From: Streptomyces sp. CT34
GTDB lineage: Bacteria > Actinomycetota > Actinomycetes > Streptomycetales > Streptomycetaceae
Assembly: GCF_000805335.1 (NCBI RefSeq)
Contig: NZ_KN708638.1
Location: forward strand, 6,121,692 to 6,185,691
Direction of reading: 5' to 3'
DNA: 64,000 nt
Shown: positions 43,958-52,238 of the stretch, piece after piece
Layout: each line of letters begins with the position of its first letter
How positions within the stretch are numbered: position 1 is the stretch's first letter
Notes under the pieces: generated by a model
What the model was told of the DNA's origin: nothing
Database searches by the model: none
What the model saw: the letters and a program-made list of their open reading frames with translations, nothing else
Program-made: the position numbers and the translations under genes

Positions 43958-44647
43958 ATGCGAGGCCACATTTCCGCGCATGCGGTGTGCACAGCGATTC
44001 GCGACGATATCGTCTCCGGCGTGCTCGCGCCGGGAAGCCGGCTGATCGAGGACATTCTCGCCGCGCGTTACGGGGTCTCCAGAGTCCCGGTCCGTGAAGC
44101 GCTGCGTACCCTCCAGTCCGAGGGCTTCGTCACCACCCGCCACCACGCGGGCGCCTGCGTCGCGGAACCCACCGAGCAGGAGGCCGCCGACCTCCTGGAC
44201 ATCCGCGCCCTCCTGGAGCCGATGGGCGCCGCCCGCGCGGCCGTCCGCCGCAGTTCCGCCCACCTCAAGGTGCTCCGCGGCCTGGTGCGGCTCGGCCGGG
44301 AGCGCGCCCGGCACGGTCATCCCGCAGACCTGCGCCAACTGGACGGCTGGTTCCACGAAACGCTCGCCCAGGCGGCCGGCAGCCCGAGCCTGACGGCGCT
44401 GCTCACCCAGCTGCGGCGCAAGATCGAGTGGATGTACGTCGTCGAGCCGACGGCCCGGGTCGCCGACGCCTGGGACGAACACGGCGCCGTACTGGACGCG
44501 GTGGCGCGGGGCGACGCCGAACGGGCCCGCGCCCTGATGACGGCCCACATCGAACGCTCCCTTCCGGTGCACCGGCTGCGGCGCCCCACTGCGGCAGCGG
44601 TGAGCGATTCGAAACAGCCCGTCAACACCGCGCGTGCGCGGAATTAA
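43958..44647 (+). CDS. GntR-family transcriptional regulator (FCD domain)
   Basis: This 229-residue regulator has an N-terminal winged helix (VCTAIRDDIVSGVLAPGSRL, AARYGVSRVPVREALRTLQSEGFV, residues 10-70) and a C-terminal FCD helical domain (DIRALLEPMGAARAAV, RQLDGWFHETLAQAAGSPSL, DEHGAVLDAVARGDAERARALM). The FCD histidines and aspartate for metal binding are partly visible. The start is ATG 43958 with GGAGGCACGG upstream; an AT-rich patch (about 43844-43865, containing ATCGAT) lies in its promoter region. The ligand is unknown. It lies next to ptsH, as in other Streptomyces by recollection, so a carbon-related role is possible but not shown. Confidence 0.9.
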   Translation: MRGHISAHAVCTAIRDDIVSGVLAPGSRLIEDILAARYGVSRVPVREALRTLQSEGFVTTRHHAGACVAEPTEQEAADLLDIRALLEPMGAARAAVRRSSAHLKVLRGLVRLGRERARHGHPADLRQLDGWFHETLAQAAGSPSLTALLTQLRRKIEWMYVVEPTARVADAWDEHGAVLDAVARGDAERARALMTAHIERSLPVHRLRRPTAAAVSDSKQPVNTARARN

Positions 44648-44956
44648 CACACGGGCCGTATACAAAGAGATGTGGAATGGCTCTCGTGCGGGTCGTAATG
44701 AATCCCGTGCGGGGTCGGAATGCGTTTCTGTATTTCCGCGGGCGTGCCGGGACGGGTGAGGCGCGTCCGGTATATTCTGCTGTTTTTCGCCCGAGGTGCT
44801 CGCTGAATCTTGGGAGGCGGCATTTCCCGTGAGCTGATTTTCCGCGTCCGTCGATCCTGGGTGCGCGATTCCCGTATTCGCCGGCGGTCCAGTGATGGGC
44901 CGGAGGACCCGTCATGCCCGCCCCGTGTGCTCAGTGACGGACCGCGGACAGCGAAA
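44648..44956. other. Gene-free stretch after the GntR gene
   Basis: This region has two AT-rich spots (GTATAC near 44660 and GGTATATTC near 44770). A 51-residue frame from 44677 is open, but it has no domain content and was not accepted. Confidence 0.5.
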
Positions 44957-45000
44957 CGGCCCCGTCGCGGCAACCGTGTCCGGTCGTCGTGGCGGGGCCG
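44957..45000 (-). terminator. Terminator of ptsH
   Basis: CGGCCCCG (44957-44964) and CGGGGCCG (44993-45000) form the base of a longer imperfect hairpin with an inner ACCG/CGGT stem, 65 bases beyond the ptsH stop. Confidence 0.7.
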
Positions 45001-45064
45001 CATCGGCGGAAGTCCCGGCGGGCCCGGCAGGTACGAGCGGGTCCGCGGTGGTCTTCGAGGGGGC

Positions 45065-45346
45065 TCAGACGGTCTCGGGGAGCTCCTCCAGGCCGTCCGC
45101 GACCAGCTTCGCCAGGCGGTCGAGCGCCGCCTCGGCGCCGTCGGCGTCGGAGGCGAGCACGATCTCCTCGCCACCCTGGGCGCCCAGGCCCAGCACGGCG
45201 AGCATGGAGGCCGCGTTGACCGGGTTGCCATCGGCCTTGGCGATCGTCATGGGGACACCGGACGCGGTGGCCGCACGGACGAAGATCGACGCGGGGCGGG
45301 CGTGCAGGCCCTCGGCCCAACCGACATTGACGCGGCGCTCAGCCAT
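45065..45346 (-). CDS. ptsH: Phosphocarrier protein HPr
   Basis: This 93-residue cytoplasmic protein relays phosphate from enzyme I to sugar-specific EIIA in the phosphotransferase system. The active-site histidine is His15 in GLHARPASIFVRAA, at the canonical position, and the serine region NAASMLAVLGLGAQGGEEI corresponds to the Ser46 segment of other HPr proteins; the classical kinase-recognition context is only partly kept. The start is ATG 45346 with AAGGG upstream (a TTG 15 bases earlier is not needed). It stands as a single gene, divergent from the GNAT/acyl-CoA synthetase fusion, with its own terminator. Confidence 0.97.
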   Translation of the reverse strand: MAERRVNVGWAEGLHARPASIFVRAATASGVPMTIAKADGNPVNAASMLAVLGLGAQGGEEIVLASDADGAEAALDRLAKLVADGLEELPETV

Positions 45347-45545
45347 GATGTTGCCCTTCAAAGTCGTGACTGTTGTCTAGACCAGTCTCTCACGCTGCGG
45401 GGGGTGCTCCCACAGCCCTTCGTCCTGACCTCCCGGTCCGGCTCCCGGCCCCATCTCCTGGCCGTTCGTTCCGCCGGAGACGGGCCATGCGACCGAGCGT
45501 ACGCACGCCGGGTCGGTTGTCAGTGCCCGGCCGTACGCTGTCGGC

Positions 45546-48545
45546 ATGCAGACGCCGCCTGATCATGCGTACCCGACCCACTGGGAAGCCGATGTGGTGC
45601 TGCGCGACGGCGGGACGGCACGCATCCGCCCCATCACGCCCGATGACGCCGAGCGGCTGGTCTCCTTCTACGAGCAGGTCTCGGACGAGTCGAAGTACTA
45701 CCGCTTCTTCGCGCCCTATCCCCGCCTGTCCGACCGCGACGTCCGCCGTTTCACCCACCACGACTACGTGGACCGCGTCGGCCTGGCCGCCACCGTGGGC
45801 GGCGAGTTCATCGCGACCGTCCGCTACGACCGGATCAACGACCAGGGCCTGCCTGCCCAAAGCCCCGACGACGACCAGGCCGAGGTCGCCTTTCTGGTCC
45901 AGGACGCCCACCAGGGGCGCGGTGTCGCCTCCGCCCTCCTGGAGCACATCGCGGCGGTTGCCAGGGAGCGCGGCATCCGCCGGTTCGCCGCCGAGGTGCT
46001 GCCCGCCAACTCCAAGATGATCAAGGTGTTCACGGACGCCGGCTACACCCACAAGCGCACCTTCGCGGACGGCGTGGTCCGCCTGGAGTTCGACCTCGAA
46101 CCGACCGAGCAGTCCATGGCCGTGATGCGCGGCCGGGAGCAGCGCGCCGAGGCCCGCTCCGTCCAGCGGCTGCTCGCCCCCGGTTCGGTCGCCGTCATCG
46201 GCACCGGCCGCGCCGGCGGCGTCGGCCGCACCGTGCTGCGCAACGTCCTGGACTCCGGCTTCACCGGCCGCCTGTACGCCGTCAACCACGCCTTCCCCGA
46301 AGGCCGGCGCCTCCTGGAGCCCGAGGGAGTCCTCGCCGCCCGTACGCTGCGCGAGATCACCGAGCCGGTCGACCTGGCCGTCATCGCCGTCCCCGCGGCC
46401 GGCGTCCCCGACGTGGTCCGCGACTGCGGCGAACACGGCGTCCAGGGGGTGCTGATCCTCTCCTCCGGTTACGGCGAGGCCGGCCCCGAGGGCCGCGAGC
46501 GGCAGCGCGCGCTGCTCCGTCAGGCCCGCTCCTACGGCATGCGCCTCATCGGGCCCAACGCCTTCGGCCTGATCAACACCGCCCCCGACGCCCGGCTGAA
46601 CGCCTCCCTCGCCCCCTGGATGCCCGGCGCCGGCCGGATCGGCCTGTTCACCCAGTCCGGCGCCATCGGCATCGCTCTGCTCAGCGGACTGCACGCGCGC
46701 GGCCCCGGCGACGGGGGTATCGCGGGCATCTCCGCCTTCGTCTCGGCCGGCAACCGCGCCGACGTCTCCGGCAACGACCTCCTCCAGTACTGGTACGACG
46801 ACCCGGACACCGACGTCGCGATCCTCTATCTGGAGTCCATCGGCAACCCCCGCAAGTTCGCCCGGCTCGCCCGCCGCACCGCCGCCGTCAAACCGGTCGT
46901 GGTGGCCAAGGGCGCCCGGCACACCGGCACCGCCCCGCTGGGGCACGCCGTCCCCACCGTCCGCATCCCGGACAGCACGGTCGCCGCCCTGATGCGCCAG
47001 GCCGGTGTGATCCGCGTCGACACGGTCACCGAACTCATCGACGCCGGGCTGCTGCTCGCCTCCCAACCGCTGCCCTCCGGCCCGCGCATCGCCATCCTGG
47101 GCAACGCCGAGTCGCTGGCGCTGCTGGCGTACGACGCCTGCCTCACCGAGGGGCTGCGCCCGCAGCGCCCCCATGTGCTCGCCTCCGACGCGACCCCCGA
47201 GGACTTCCGCGCCGCGCTCGCCGAGGCGCTGGCCGGCGACGGCTGCGACGCCGTCGTCGTCACCGCCATCCCGTGGGTGGGGGAGGAGGCCGTCTTCTCC
47301 CCGGGCGGCAGCGGGGAGGGCGCCTCACTGGCAGCCGCCCTGCGTGCCGCGGTCGCCACCGACCCGGGCAAGCCGGTCACGGTCGTCCATCTCGCGATGG
47401 ACGACCTCGCCGAGGCCCTCGCGGCACCGCCCGGCTTGCAGGAGCCGGTGGCCCCCGCCCCGGACGACGGGCCGTCCCGCCCGGAGACGCCCGAGCGGTC
47501 CCCGGAGCAGCCGCCCGCACCGCCCCGTCCGACCCCCCCCCCGATGCCGCCGCCCCCCCCGGCCCCCTCGTCCGCCCCCGGTCCGCCGGGCCCGCCGCCG
47601 GTCCCGGGTGCCCGGCAGGCCGCCCCCGAAGCCGAGGCGCCCGTCGCGCCCCGCCCCCACCCCGCCCTCATCCCCGCCTATCCCGCCGCCGAGCGTGCCG
47701 TCCGCTCGCTGGCCGAGGCCGTCCGGTATGCGGCCTGGCGCCGGTCGGCTGCCGAGCCGGGCCGGGTGCCCGAGTACGAGGACATCCAGGAGGCCGCGGC
47801 CGGCGCCGACGTCGAGCGGCTGCTGGACCAGCTCACCCAGGGCGTCGCCCCCGGCCGCTCCGTACGGCTGCCGTCCGCCGACGCGGAGGCCCTGCTCGCC
47901 CGCTACGGCATCCACGTCCGTCCCGCCCTCCCGGCCCCCGACCCGGACACCGCCGTCCGCGCCGCCGCCCGGATCGGCTATCCGGTCGCCCTCAAGACCA
48001 CCGCCCCCCATCTGCGGCACCGGGGCGACCTCGGCGGCGTCCGCCTCGACATCGCCGGCGAGGCCGAACTCCGCCGTACGTATGCCGAATTGACCGATTT
48101 TCTCGGTTCCTCCCAGGAGCTGCAACCGGTCGTCCAGGCGATGGTGCCGCGCGGTGTCGACACGGTCGTCCGGGCCGCCATCGACCCGGCCGCGGGCGCC
48201 GTGCTCTCCTTCGGCCTGGCCGGTGCGCCCTCCCAGTTGCTCGGCGACATAGCCCACCGATTGATTCCGGCCACCGACCGCGAGGTCAGCGAGCAGATCC
48301 GGTCGATCCGCAGCGCACCGCTGCTGTTCGGCTGGCGCGGGTCCCAGCCCGTCGACACCGCCGCGCTGGAGGAGCTGCTGCTGCGGGTCTCCCGGCTGGT
48401 CGACGACCACCCCGAGGTGGTCGGCGTCGACCTCGAACCGGTCGTCGTCGCCGCGCACGGCCTCGCGGTCCTCGGAGCCGCCGTCCGGATCTCCAGGCCG
48501 CCCGCCACCACCGACCTCGGCCCCCGCCGGCTGCCCGTCTACTGA
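45546..48545 (+). CDS. GNAT acetyltransferase fused to NDP-forming acyl-CoA synthetase (Pat-like)
   Basis: This 999-residue protein has an N-terminal GNAT domain (residues 15-190; acetyl-CoA loop VQDAHQGRGVASALLEHI). A CoA-binding and succinyl-CoA-ligase-like region follows (200-620; SVAVIGTGRAGGVGRTVLRN, IGLFTQSGAIGIALL, VVVAKGARHTGTAPLGHAV). Then comes a Pro-rich linker (about 640-710) and an ATP-grasp domain (770-985; YGIHVRPALPAPDPDTAV, ALKTTAPHLRHRGDLGGVRL). This organisation matches bacterial protein lysine acetyltransferases of the Pat type that control acyl-CoA synthetases, with the GNAT at the N-terminus as in Streptomyces PatA by recollection. The linker contains C10 and C8 tracts. 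The start is ATG 45546. It is divergent from ptsH. Confidence 0.92.
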   Translation: MQTPPDHAYPTHWEADVVLRDGGTARIRPITPDDAERLVSFYEQVSDESKYYRFFAPYPRLSDRDVRRFTHHDYVDRVGLAATVGGEFIATVRYDRINDQGLPAQSPDDDQAEVAFLVQDAHQGRGVASALLEHIAAVARERGIRRFAAEVLPANSKMIKVFTDAGYTHKRTFADGVVRLEFDLEPTEQSMAVMRGREQRAEARSVQRLLAPGSVAVIGTGRAGGVGRTVLRNVLDSGFTGRLYAVNHAFPEGRRLLEPEGVLAARTLREITEPVDLAVIAVPAAGVPDVVRDCGEHGVQGVLILSSGYGEAGPEGRERQRALLRQARSYGMRLIGPNAFGLINTAPDARLNASLAPWMPGAGRIGLFTQSGAIGIALLSGLHARGPGDGGIAGISAFVSAGNRADVSGNDLLQYWYDDPDTDVAILYLESIGNPRKFARLARRTAAVKPVVVAKGARHTGTAPLGHAVPTVRIPDSTVAALMRQAGVIRVDTVTELIDAGLLLASQPLPSGPRIAILGNAESLALLAYDACLTEGLRPQRPHVLASDATPEDFRAALAEALAGDGCDAVVVTAIPWVGEEAVFSPGGSGEGASLAAALRAAVATDPGKPVTVVHLAMDDLAEALAAPPGLQEPVAPAPDDGPSRPETPERSPEQPPAPPRPTPPPMPPPPPAPSSAPGPPGPPPVPGARQAAPEAEAPVAPRPHPALIPAYPAAERAVRSLAEAVRYAAWRRSAAEPGRVPEYEDIQEAAAGADVERLLDQLTQGVAPGRSVRLPSADAEALLARYGIHVRPALPAPDPDTAVRAAARIGYPVALKTTAPHLRHRGDLGGVRLDIAGEAELRRTYAELTDFLGSSQELQPVVQAMVPRGVDTVVRAAIDPAAGAVLSFGLAGAPSQLLGDIAHRLIPATDREVSEQIRSIRSAPLLFGWRGSQPVDTAALEELLLRVSRLVDDHPEVVGVDLEPVVVAAHGLAVLGAAVRISRPPATTDLGPRRLPVY

Positions 48546-48570
48546 GGCTCTCGCGGCTCGGTACGCCCCG

Positions 48571-48583
48571 TAAGATGGACCCC
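48571..48583 (+). promoter_or_regulatory. Candidate -10 element of a leaderless gene
   Basis: TAAGAT at 48571-48576 is followed by seven bases and then the ATG at 48584, with no ribosome binding site, consistent with a leaderless transcript inside the short gap after the fusion gene. Confidence 0.45.
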
Positions 48584-49177
48584 ATGGCTAAGACCGGTAC
48601 GACGACCCAGGGGCTGCGCGCGGCGATCGAGCGCAGTGGCTATTACCCGACGCTCGTGGCCGAGGCGGTGCAGGCCGCGGTGGGCGGCGAGCCGGTCGTG
48701 TCGTACCTCGTCCATCAGGAGACGACGTTCGACGCCAACGAGGTCCGCCGCCATGTGACGGTCCTGGTCCTGACCGGCACCCGCTTCATCGTCAGCCACA
48801 CCGACGAGCAGGCCGCCGACGCCACCTCCCCGTCCCCGTACGCCACGACCTCCACCGAGTCCGTCAAGCTCGGCCGGATCTCGTCCGTGGTGCTCAGCCG
48901 CGTCGTCGCCAACCCCGAGTCGTACACCCCCGGCCAGCTGCCCCGTGAGGTCGTGCTGACCATCGGCTGGGGCGCCGTCGCGCGCCTCGACCTGGAGCCC
49001 GCCAGCTGCGGCGACCCCAACTGCGACGCGGACCACGGCTACACGGGCTCGTCCACCGCCGACGACCTCTCCCTGCGGGTCAGCGAGGCCGGCGACGGCC
49101 CGGACTCGGTACGTGAGACCCTCGCCTTCGCCCAGGCGCTCTCCGAGGCCACCGCGGCCACCACCAGCCCCCGCTGA
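48584..49177 (+). CDS. DUF5998 family protein
   Basis: This 197-residue conserved actinobacterial protein has an unknown function. The sequence is soluble with a mixed alpha/beta pattern: GLRAAIERSGYYPTLVAEAVQAAVGGEPV, then YLVHQETTFDANEVRRHVTVLVLTGTRFIVSH, SVKLGRISSVVLSRVVANPE and ASCGDPNCDADHGYTGS, which contains a small Cys/His/Asp cluster. The start is ATG 48584 behind a TAAGAT -10-like element; an ATG three codons upstream is also possible. The next gene overlaps its stop by one base (TGATG), so the two are translated together. Its role may relate to the phosphodiesterase-like neighbour. Confidence 0.85.
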   Translation: MAKTGTTTQGLRAAIERSGYYPTLVAEAVQAAVGGEPVVSYLVHQETTFDANEVRRHVTVLVLTGTRFIVSHTDEQAADATSPSPYATTSTESVKLGRISSVVLSRVVANPESYTPGQLPREVVLTIGWGAVARLDLEPASCGDPNCDADHGYTGSSTADDLSLRVSEAGDGPDSVRETLAFAQALSEATAATTSPR

Positions 49178-50367
49178 TGGCACACGCCGCTCCCGCCTGG
49201 CCGGAACCGGAACCGCTCGACCCGCTCAGCGCCCCGGTGCCCCCGTACGGCACCGGCTCGCTCGCCGATCTGCTGCCCGCCATCGTTGCCGGGCAGGGTG
49301 TCCGCGACCTCGTCACCACGATGGAGCTGGCCCCCGCCGACCGGGCCTGCGTCTTCCTGGTCGACGGCCTCGGCTGGGAGCTGCTGCGCTCCCACCCGGA
49401 CGAGGCGCCGTTCCTCACCTCCCTCCTGGGCACCTCGTTCAACGGCACCGGCCGCCCGTTCACCGCCGGCTTCCCCGCCACCACCGCCACCTCCCTGGCC
49501 TCGGTGGGCACCGGCCTGCCACCGGGCGCCCACGGCCTGCCCGGATACACCTGCGAGGACCCGGCCACCGGCGCGTTGATGAACCAGCTGCGCTGGCGCC
49601 CGTGGACCGATCCGCATGCCTGGCAGCCGTACCCGACGGTCTTCCAGCTCGCCGACGCCGCGGGCATTCACACCTGCCAGGTCTCCGCACCGGACTTCGA
49701 GCACACCCCGCTCACCAAGGTCGCGCTCAGTGGCGGCACGTTCCACGGCCGGCTCTCCGGCGAGGAGCGGATGGACCTCGCCGCCGAGCAACTGGCCGCC
49801 GGCGACCGCTCGCTGGTCTACACGTACTACTCCGAGGTGGACGGCAAGGGCCACCGCTACGGCGTCGACTCCGACGCCTGGCGTGGCCAGTTGATGTACG
49901 TCGACCGGCTCGCCCAGCGGCTGGCCGAGCAACTCCCGCCGCGCAGCGCCCTCTACGTCACCGCCGACCACGGCATGATCGACGTCCCGTTCGACCCCGA
50001 CTCCCGGATCGACTTCGACGAGGACTGGGAACTGCGTGCCGGCGTCCGCCTGTTGGGCGGCGAGGGCCGGGCCCGGCACGTGTACGCCCACCGGGGCGCC
50101 GCCGCCGATGTCCTGGCCGTCTGGCGCGAGGTGGTCGGCGACCAGATGTGGGTGGCGAGCCGCGAAGAGGCCATCGCCGCGGGCTGGTTCGGTCCGCGCG
50201 TCGACGACCGGGTGCGCGGCCGGATCGGCGACGTGGTCGCCGCCGCCCACGCCGACATGGCCATCATCGCGACCGAACGGGAGCCCCATGAGTCGCAGAT
50301 GGTCGGTCTGCACGGCTCGATGACCGCAGTGGAGCAGCTGGTGCCGCTCCTGGAAGTCCGTACCTGA
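49177..50367 (+). CDS. Nucleotide pyrophosphatase/phosphodiesterase-like protein (alkaline phosphatase superfamily)
   Basis: This 396-residue metalloenzyme-like protein has the motifs of the type I phosphodiesterase/nucleotide pyrophosphatase family: CVFLVDGLGWELL (first metal aspartate), FPATTATSLASVGTGLPPGAHGLPGY with the catalytic threonine, YTYYSEVDGKGHRYG and LYVTADHGMIDVP supplying further metal ligands. No signal peptide is visible, so it is probably cytoplasmic, unlike many NPPs. The substrate is unknown. The ATG at 49177 overlaps the DUF5998 stop by one base. The thymidine kinase gene follows after 89 bases, hinting at a nucleotide-linked cluster. Confidence 0.92.
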   Translation: MAHAAPAWPEPEPLDPLSAPVPPYGTGSLADLLPAIVAGQGVRDLVTTMELAPADRACVFLVDGLGWELLRSHPDEAPFLTSLLGTSFNGTGRPFTAGFPATTATSLASVGTGLPPGAHGLPGYTCEDPATGALMNQLRWRPWTDPHAWQPYPTVFQLADAAGIHTCQVSAPDFEHTPLTKVALSGGTFHGRLSGEERMDLAAEQLAAGDRSLVYTYYSEVDGKGHRYGVDSDAWRGQLMYVDRLAQRLAEQLPPRSALYVTADHGMIDVPFDPDSRIDFDEDWELRAGVRLLGGEGRARHVYAHRGAAADVLAVWREVVGDQMWVASREEAIAAGWFGPRVDDRVRGRIGDVVAAAHADMAIIATEREPHESQMVGLHGSMTAVEQLVPLLEVRT

Positions 50368-50456
50368 CCCGCACGGCCCGCCCGACCCGGTCCGCCCGGC
50401 CCCGTCCGCACGCCGCCCGCCCCTTCCGTACGAGCCCGAAAGGCCCGCCAACCCCC

Positions 50457-51146
50457 ATGCCCGAGCTGGTGTTCTTCTCCGGAACGATGGACTGCGGAAA
50501 GTCGACACTGGCGCTGCAGATCGAGCACAACCGCTCGGCCCGCGGCTTGCAGGGCATGATCTACAGCCGCAACGACCGGGCCGGCCGCGGAAAGCTTTCC
50601 TCCCGTCTCGGCCTGGTCACCGAGGCCGTCGAGGCGGGGCAGGACCTGGACTTCTACGCCCATGTCGTCGGCCACCTGAGCTCCGGCGGGCGGGTCGACT
50701 ACGTCATAGCCGACGAGGCGCAGTTCCTCACCGCCGAACAGGTCGACCAACTCGCCCGCGTCGTCGACGACCTGGCACTGGACGTCTTCGCCTTCGGCAT
50801 CACCACCGACTTCCGCAGCAAGCTCTTCCCCGGCTCCCAGCGGCTGGTCGAACTCGCCGACCGGATAGAGGTCCTGCAGGTCGAGGCGCTGTGCTGGTGC
50901 GGCGCCCGCGCCACGCACAACGCCCGTACCGTCGACGGCCGGATGGTCGTGGAAGGCGCACAGGTCGTGGTCGGTGACGTGGTCGGGGACGCCGCCGGCG
51001 ACGGCGCGGAACGGCCGCAGGCGGAGGTCGGCTACGAGGTGCTGTGCCGGCGCCACCACCGCCGCCGGCAGACGTCGGCGACCGCCCGGGCGGCTGCGCT
51101 CTCCCCGGACGTCCTGCCGGTCGACGCAGCGGGCCCGCACAGCTAG
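50457..51146 (+). CDS. tdk: Thymidine kinase
   Basis: This 229-residue type II thymidine kinase phosphorylates thymidine for salvage. It has the P-loop LVFFSGTMDCGKSTLALQ (residues 4-21), the DYVIADEAQFLTAEQ Walker B segment with catalytic glutamate, the AFGITTDFRSKLFPGS thymidine loop and the zinc pair EALCWCGARATHNAR plus YEVLCRRHHRRR. The ATG at 50457 starts just before the first strand; GAAAGG lies about 13 bases upstream. The C-terminus is extended by about 25 low-complexity residues. It is the third gene in the same direction after DUF5998 and the phosphodiesterase-like gene. Confidence 0.95.
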   Translation: MPELVFFSGTMDCGKSTLALQIEHNRSARGLQGMIYSRNDRAGRGKLSSRLGLVTEAVEAGQDLDFYAHVVGHLSSGGRVDYVIADEAQFLTAEQVDQLARVVDDLALDVFAFGITTDFRSKLFPGSQRLVELADRIEVLQVEALCWCGARATHNARTVDGRMVVEGAQVVVGDVVGDAAGDGAERPQAEVGYEVLCRRHHRRRQTSATARAAALSPDVLPVDAAGPHS

Positions 51147-51212
51147 CCACCGGCCTGTCGGGCTGGCCCCGGCGGGGCGGCGACGCGGTGCCCTCGACCG
51201 GTGCCGACCCGC

Positions 51213-51986
51213 TCAGTGCTGCTGGATGATCGTGAAGACAGCGCCCTCGCTGTCCGCCACCGTCGCCAGCCGGCCGTGCGCCGAGTCCCGTGCCGGACGC
51301 AGCACACGCCCACCCAATTCGGTGACCCTGCGGGCCGCGGCGTCGGTGTCCGACACGGCGAAGTACGTCATCCAGTGCGGCCCCCGGTCACGCGGCAGGG
51401 CGTTGCCGACACCGTGGATGCCCGCCACCGGCTTCCCCTTGATGTGCAGCGTCAGGTAGTCGAAGTCGGCCGAGACCACGGCTTCCGGCTCGAAGCCGAA
51501 GACATGCTCGTAGAAGGGCCCGACGGAGTCCGTGTCCTGGGTGATCAGTTCGTTCCACACCGGGGTGCCCGGCTCCCCGCTGACCGCGGTGCCCGGCATC
51601 GACTTGCCCTGCCAGATGCCGAAGATCGCCCCCTGCGGGTCGGAGCCGATCGCCATCCGCCCCGCGTCGTCCGCGTCCAGCGGTCCGACACCGACCGTGC
51701 CGCCACAGCAGCGGATCTGCTCGGCGGTGGCATCCGCGTCGTCGCTGGCCAGATAGGTGGTCCAGGCGACCGGGAGATTCCGGTCGGGCGCCAACTCGCC
51801 GACCCCGGCCACTTCCAGGCCGTCGAGGAAGGCGCGGGCGTACGGACCGAAATGCTGCGGTCCCGGGCGGAACTCCCAGCCGAAGAGCGCGCCGTAGAAC
51901 TCCTGCGTCGCGGACAGGCTGTGTGCCAGGAGGCTCACCCAGCAGGGCGCGCCGGGCATCCGCCGGGCTGCTGCCTCGGTCGTCAT
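51213..51986 (-). CDS. VOC-family (glyoxalase/bleomycin-resistance fold) two-domain protein
   Basis: This 257-residue protein has two tandem VOC modules. The first covers residues 13-125 (PCWVSLLAHSLSATQEFYGALFGWEF) and the second residues 135-255 (PVWNELITQDTDSVGPFYEHVFGFEP, then HWMTYFAVSDTDAAARRVTELGG). The repeated pattern FYxxxFGxE is typical of the family used for glyoxalase, dioxygenase or antibiotic-binding activity. Metal ligands are not all clear, so the activity is not assigned. The ATG at 51986 has GAGGAGAGA eight bases upstream; a GTG two codons earlier is less likely. It is divergent from a sulfurtransferase gene with two inverted repeats between them. Confidence 0.9.
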   Translation of the reverse strand: MTTEAAARRMPGAPCWVSLLAHSLSATQEFYGALFGWEFRPGPQHFGPYARAFLDGLEVAGVGELAPDRNLPVAWTTYLASDDADATAEQIRCCGGTVGVGPLDADDAGRMAIGSDPQGAIFGIWQGKSMPGTAVSGEPGTPVWNELITQDTDSVGPFYEHVFGFEPEAVVSADFDYLTLHIKGKPVAGIHGVGNALPRDRGPHWMTYFAVSDTDAAARRVTELGGRVLRPARDSAHGRLATVADSEGAVFTIIQQH

Positions 51987-52155
51987 CGTCACTCTCTCCT
52001 CGGAGCATCAGGTGCTGGCCATGTGCTGCGGTACGGGCGCGGGTCCCGAGCAGATGCTCGCACCCTGTGACCTGCTGTGCGCCCCGGCCGCGCCGTCCAT
52101 GGCGCGTTCGCGAGGGAGAATGCCCGTTTTGATATCTCTCGTCCATTTCGGTGGC

Positions 52156-52173
52156 GTTACGCCGCCGCGTAAC
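52156..52173. promoter_or_regulatory. Inverted repeat upstream of VOC and sulfurtransferase genes
   Basis: The perfect palindrome GTTACGC-CGCC-GCGTAAC has 7-bp arms and a four-base centre, in the 252-base divergent gap. Confidence 0.45.
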
Positions 52174-52208
52174 TCCGCCATACGGAGGGTGGGCACCCGC
52201 CTTCTGTA

Positions 52209-52224
52209 CGTAGCCGTCGCTACG
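52209..52224. promoter_or_regulatory. Inverted repeat near the sulfurtransferase start
   Basis: CGTAGC-CGTC-GCTACG has perfect 6-bp arms with a four-base centre. It ends 14 bases before the ATG at 52239 and shares the spacing of the palindrome at 52156-52173. Confidence 0.45.
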
Positions 52225-52238
52225 CAAGGATGAGGCCC

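Noticed and set aside
44677..44832. 51-residue frame between the GntR gene and ptsH
   Set aside because: It has a weak ribosome site and no recognisable content, in a region with promoter-like AT-rich patches.
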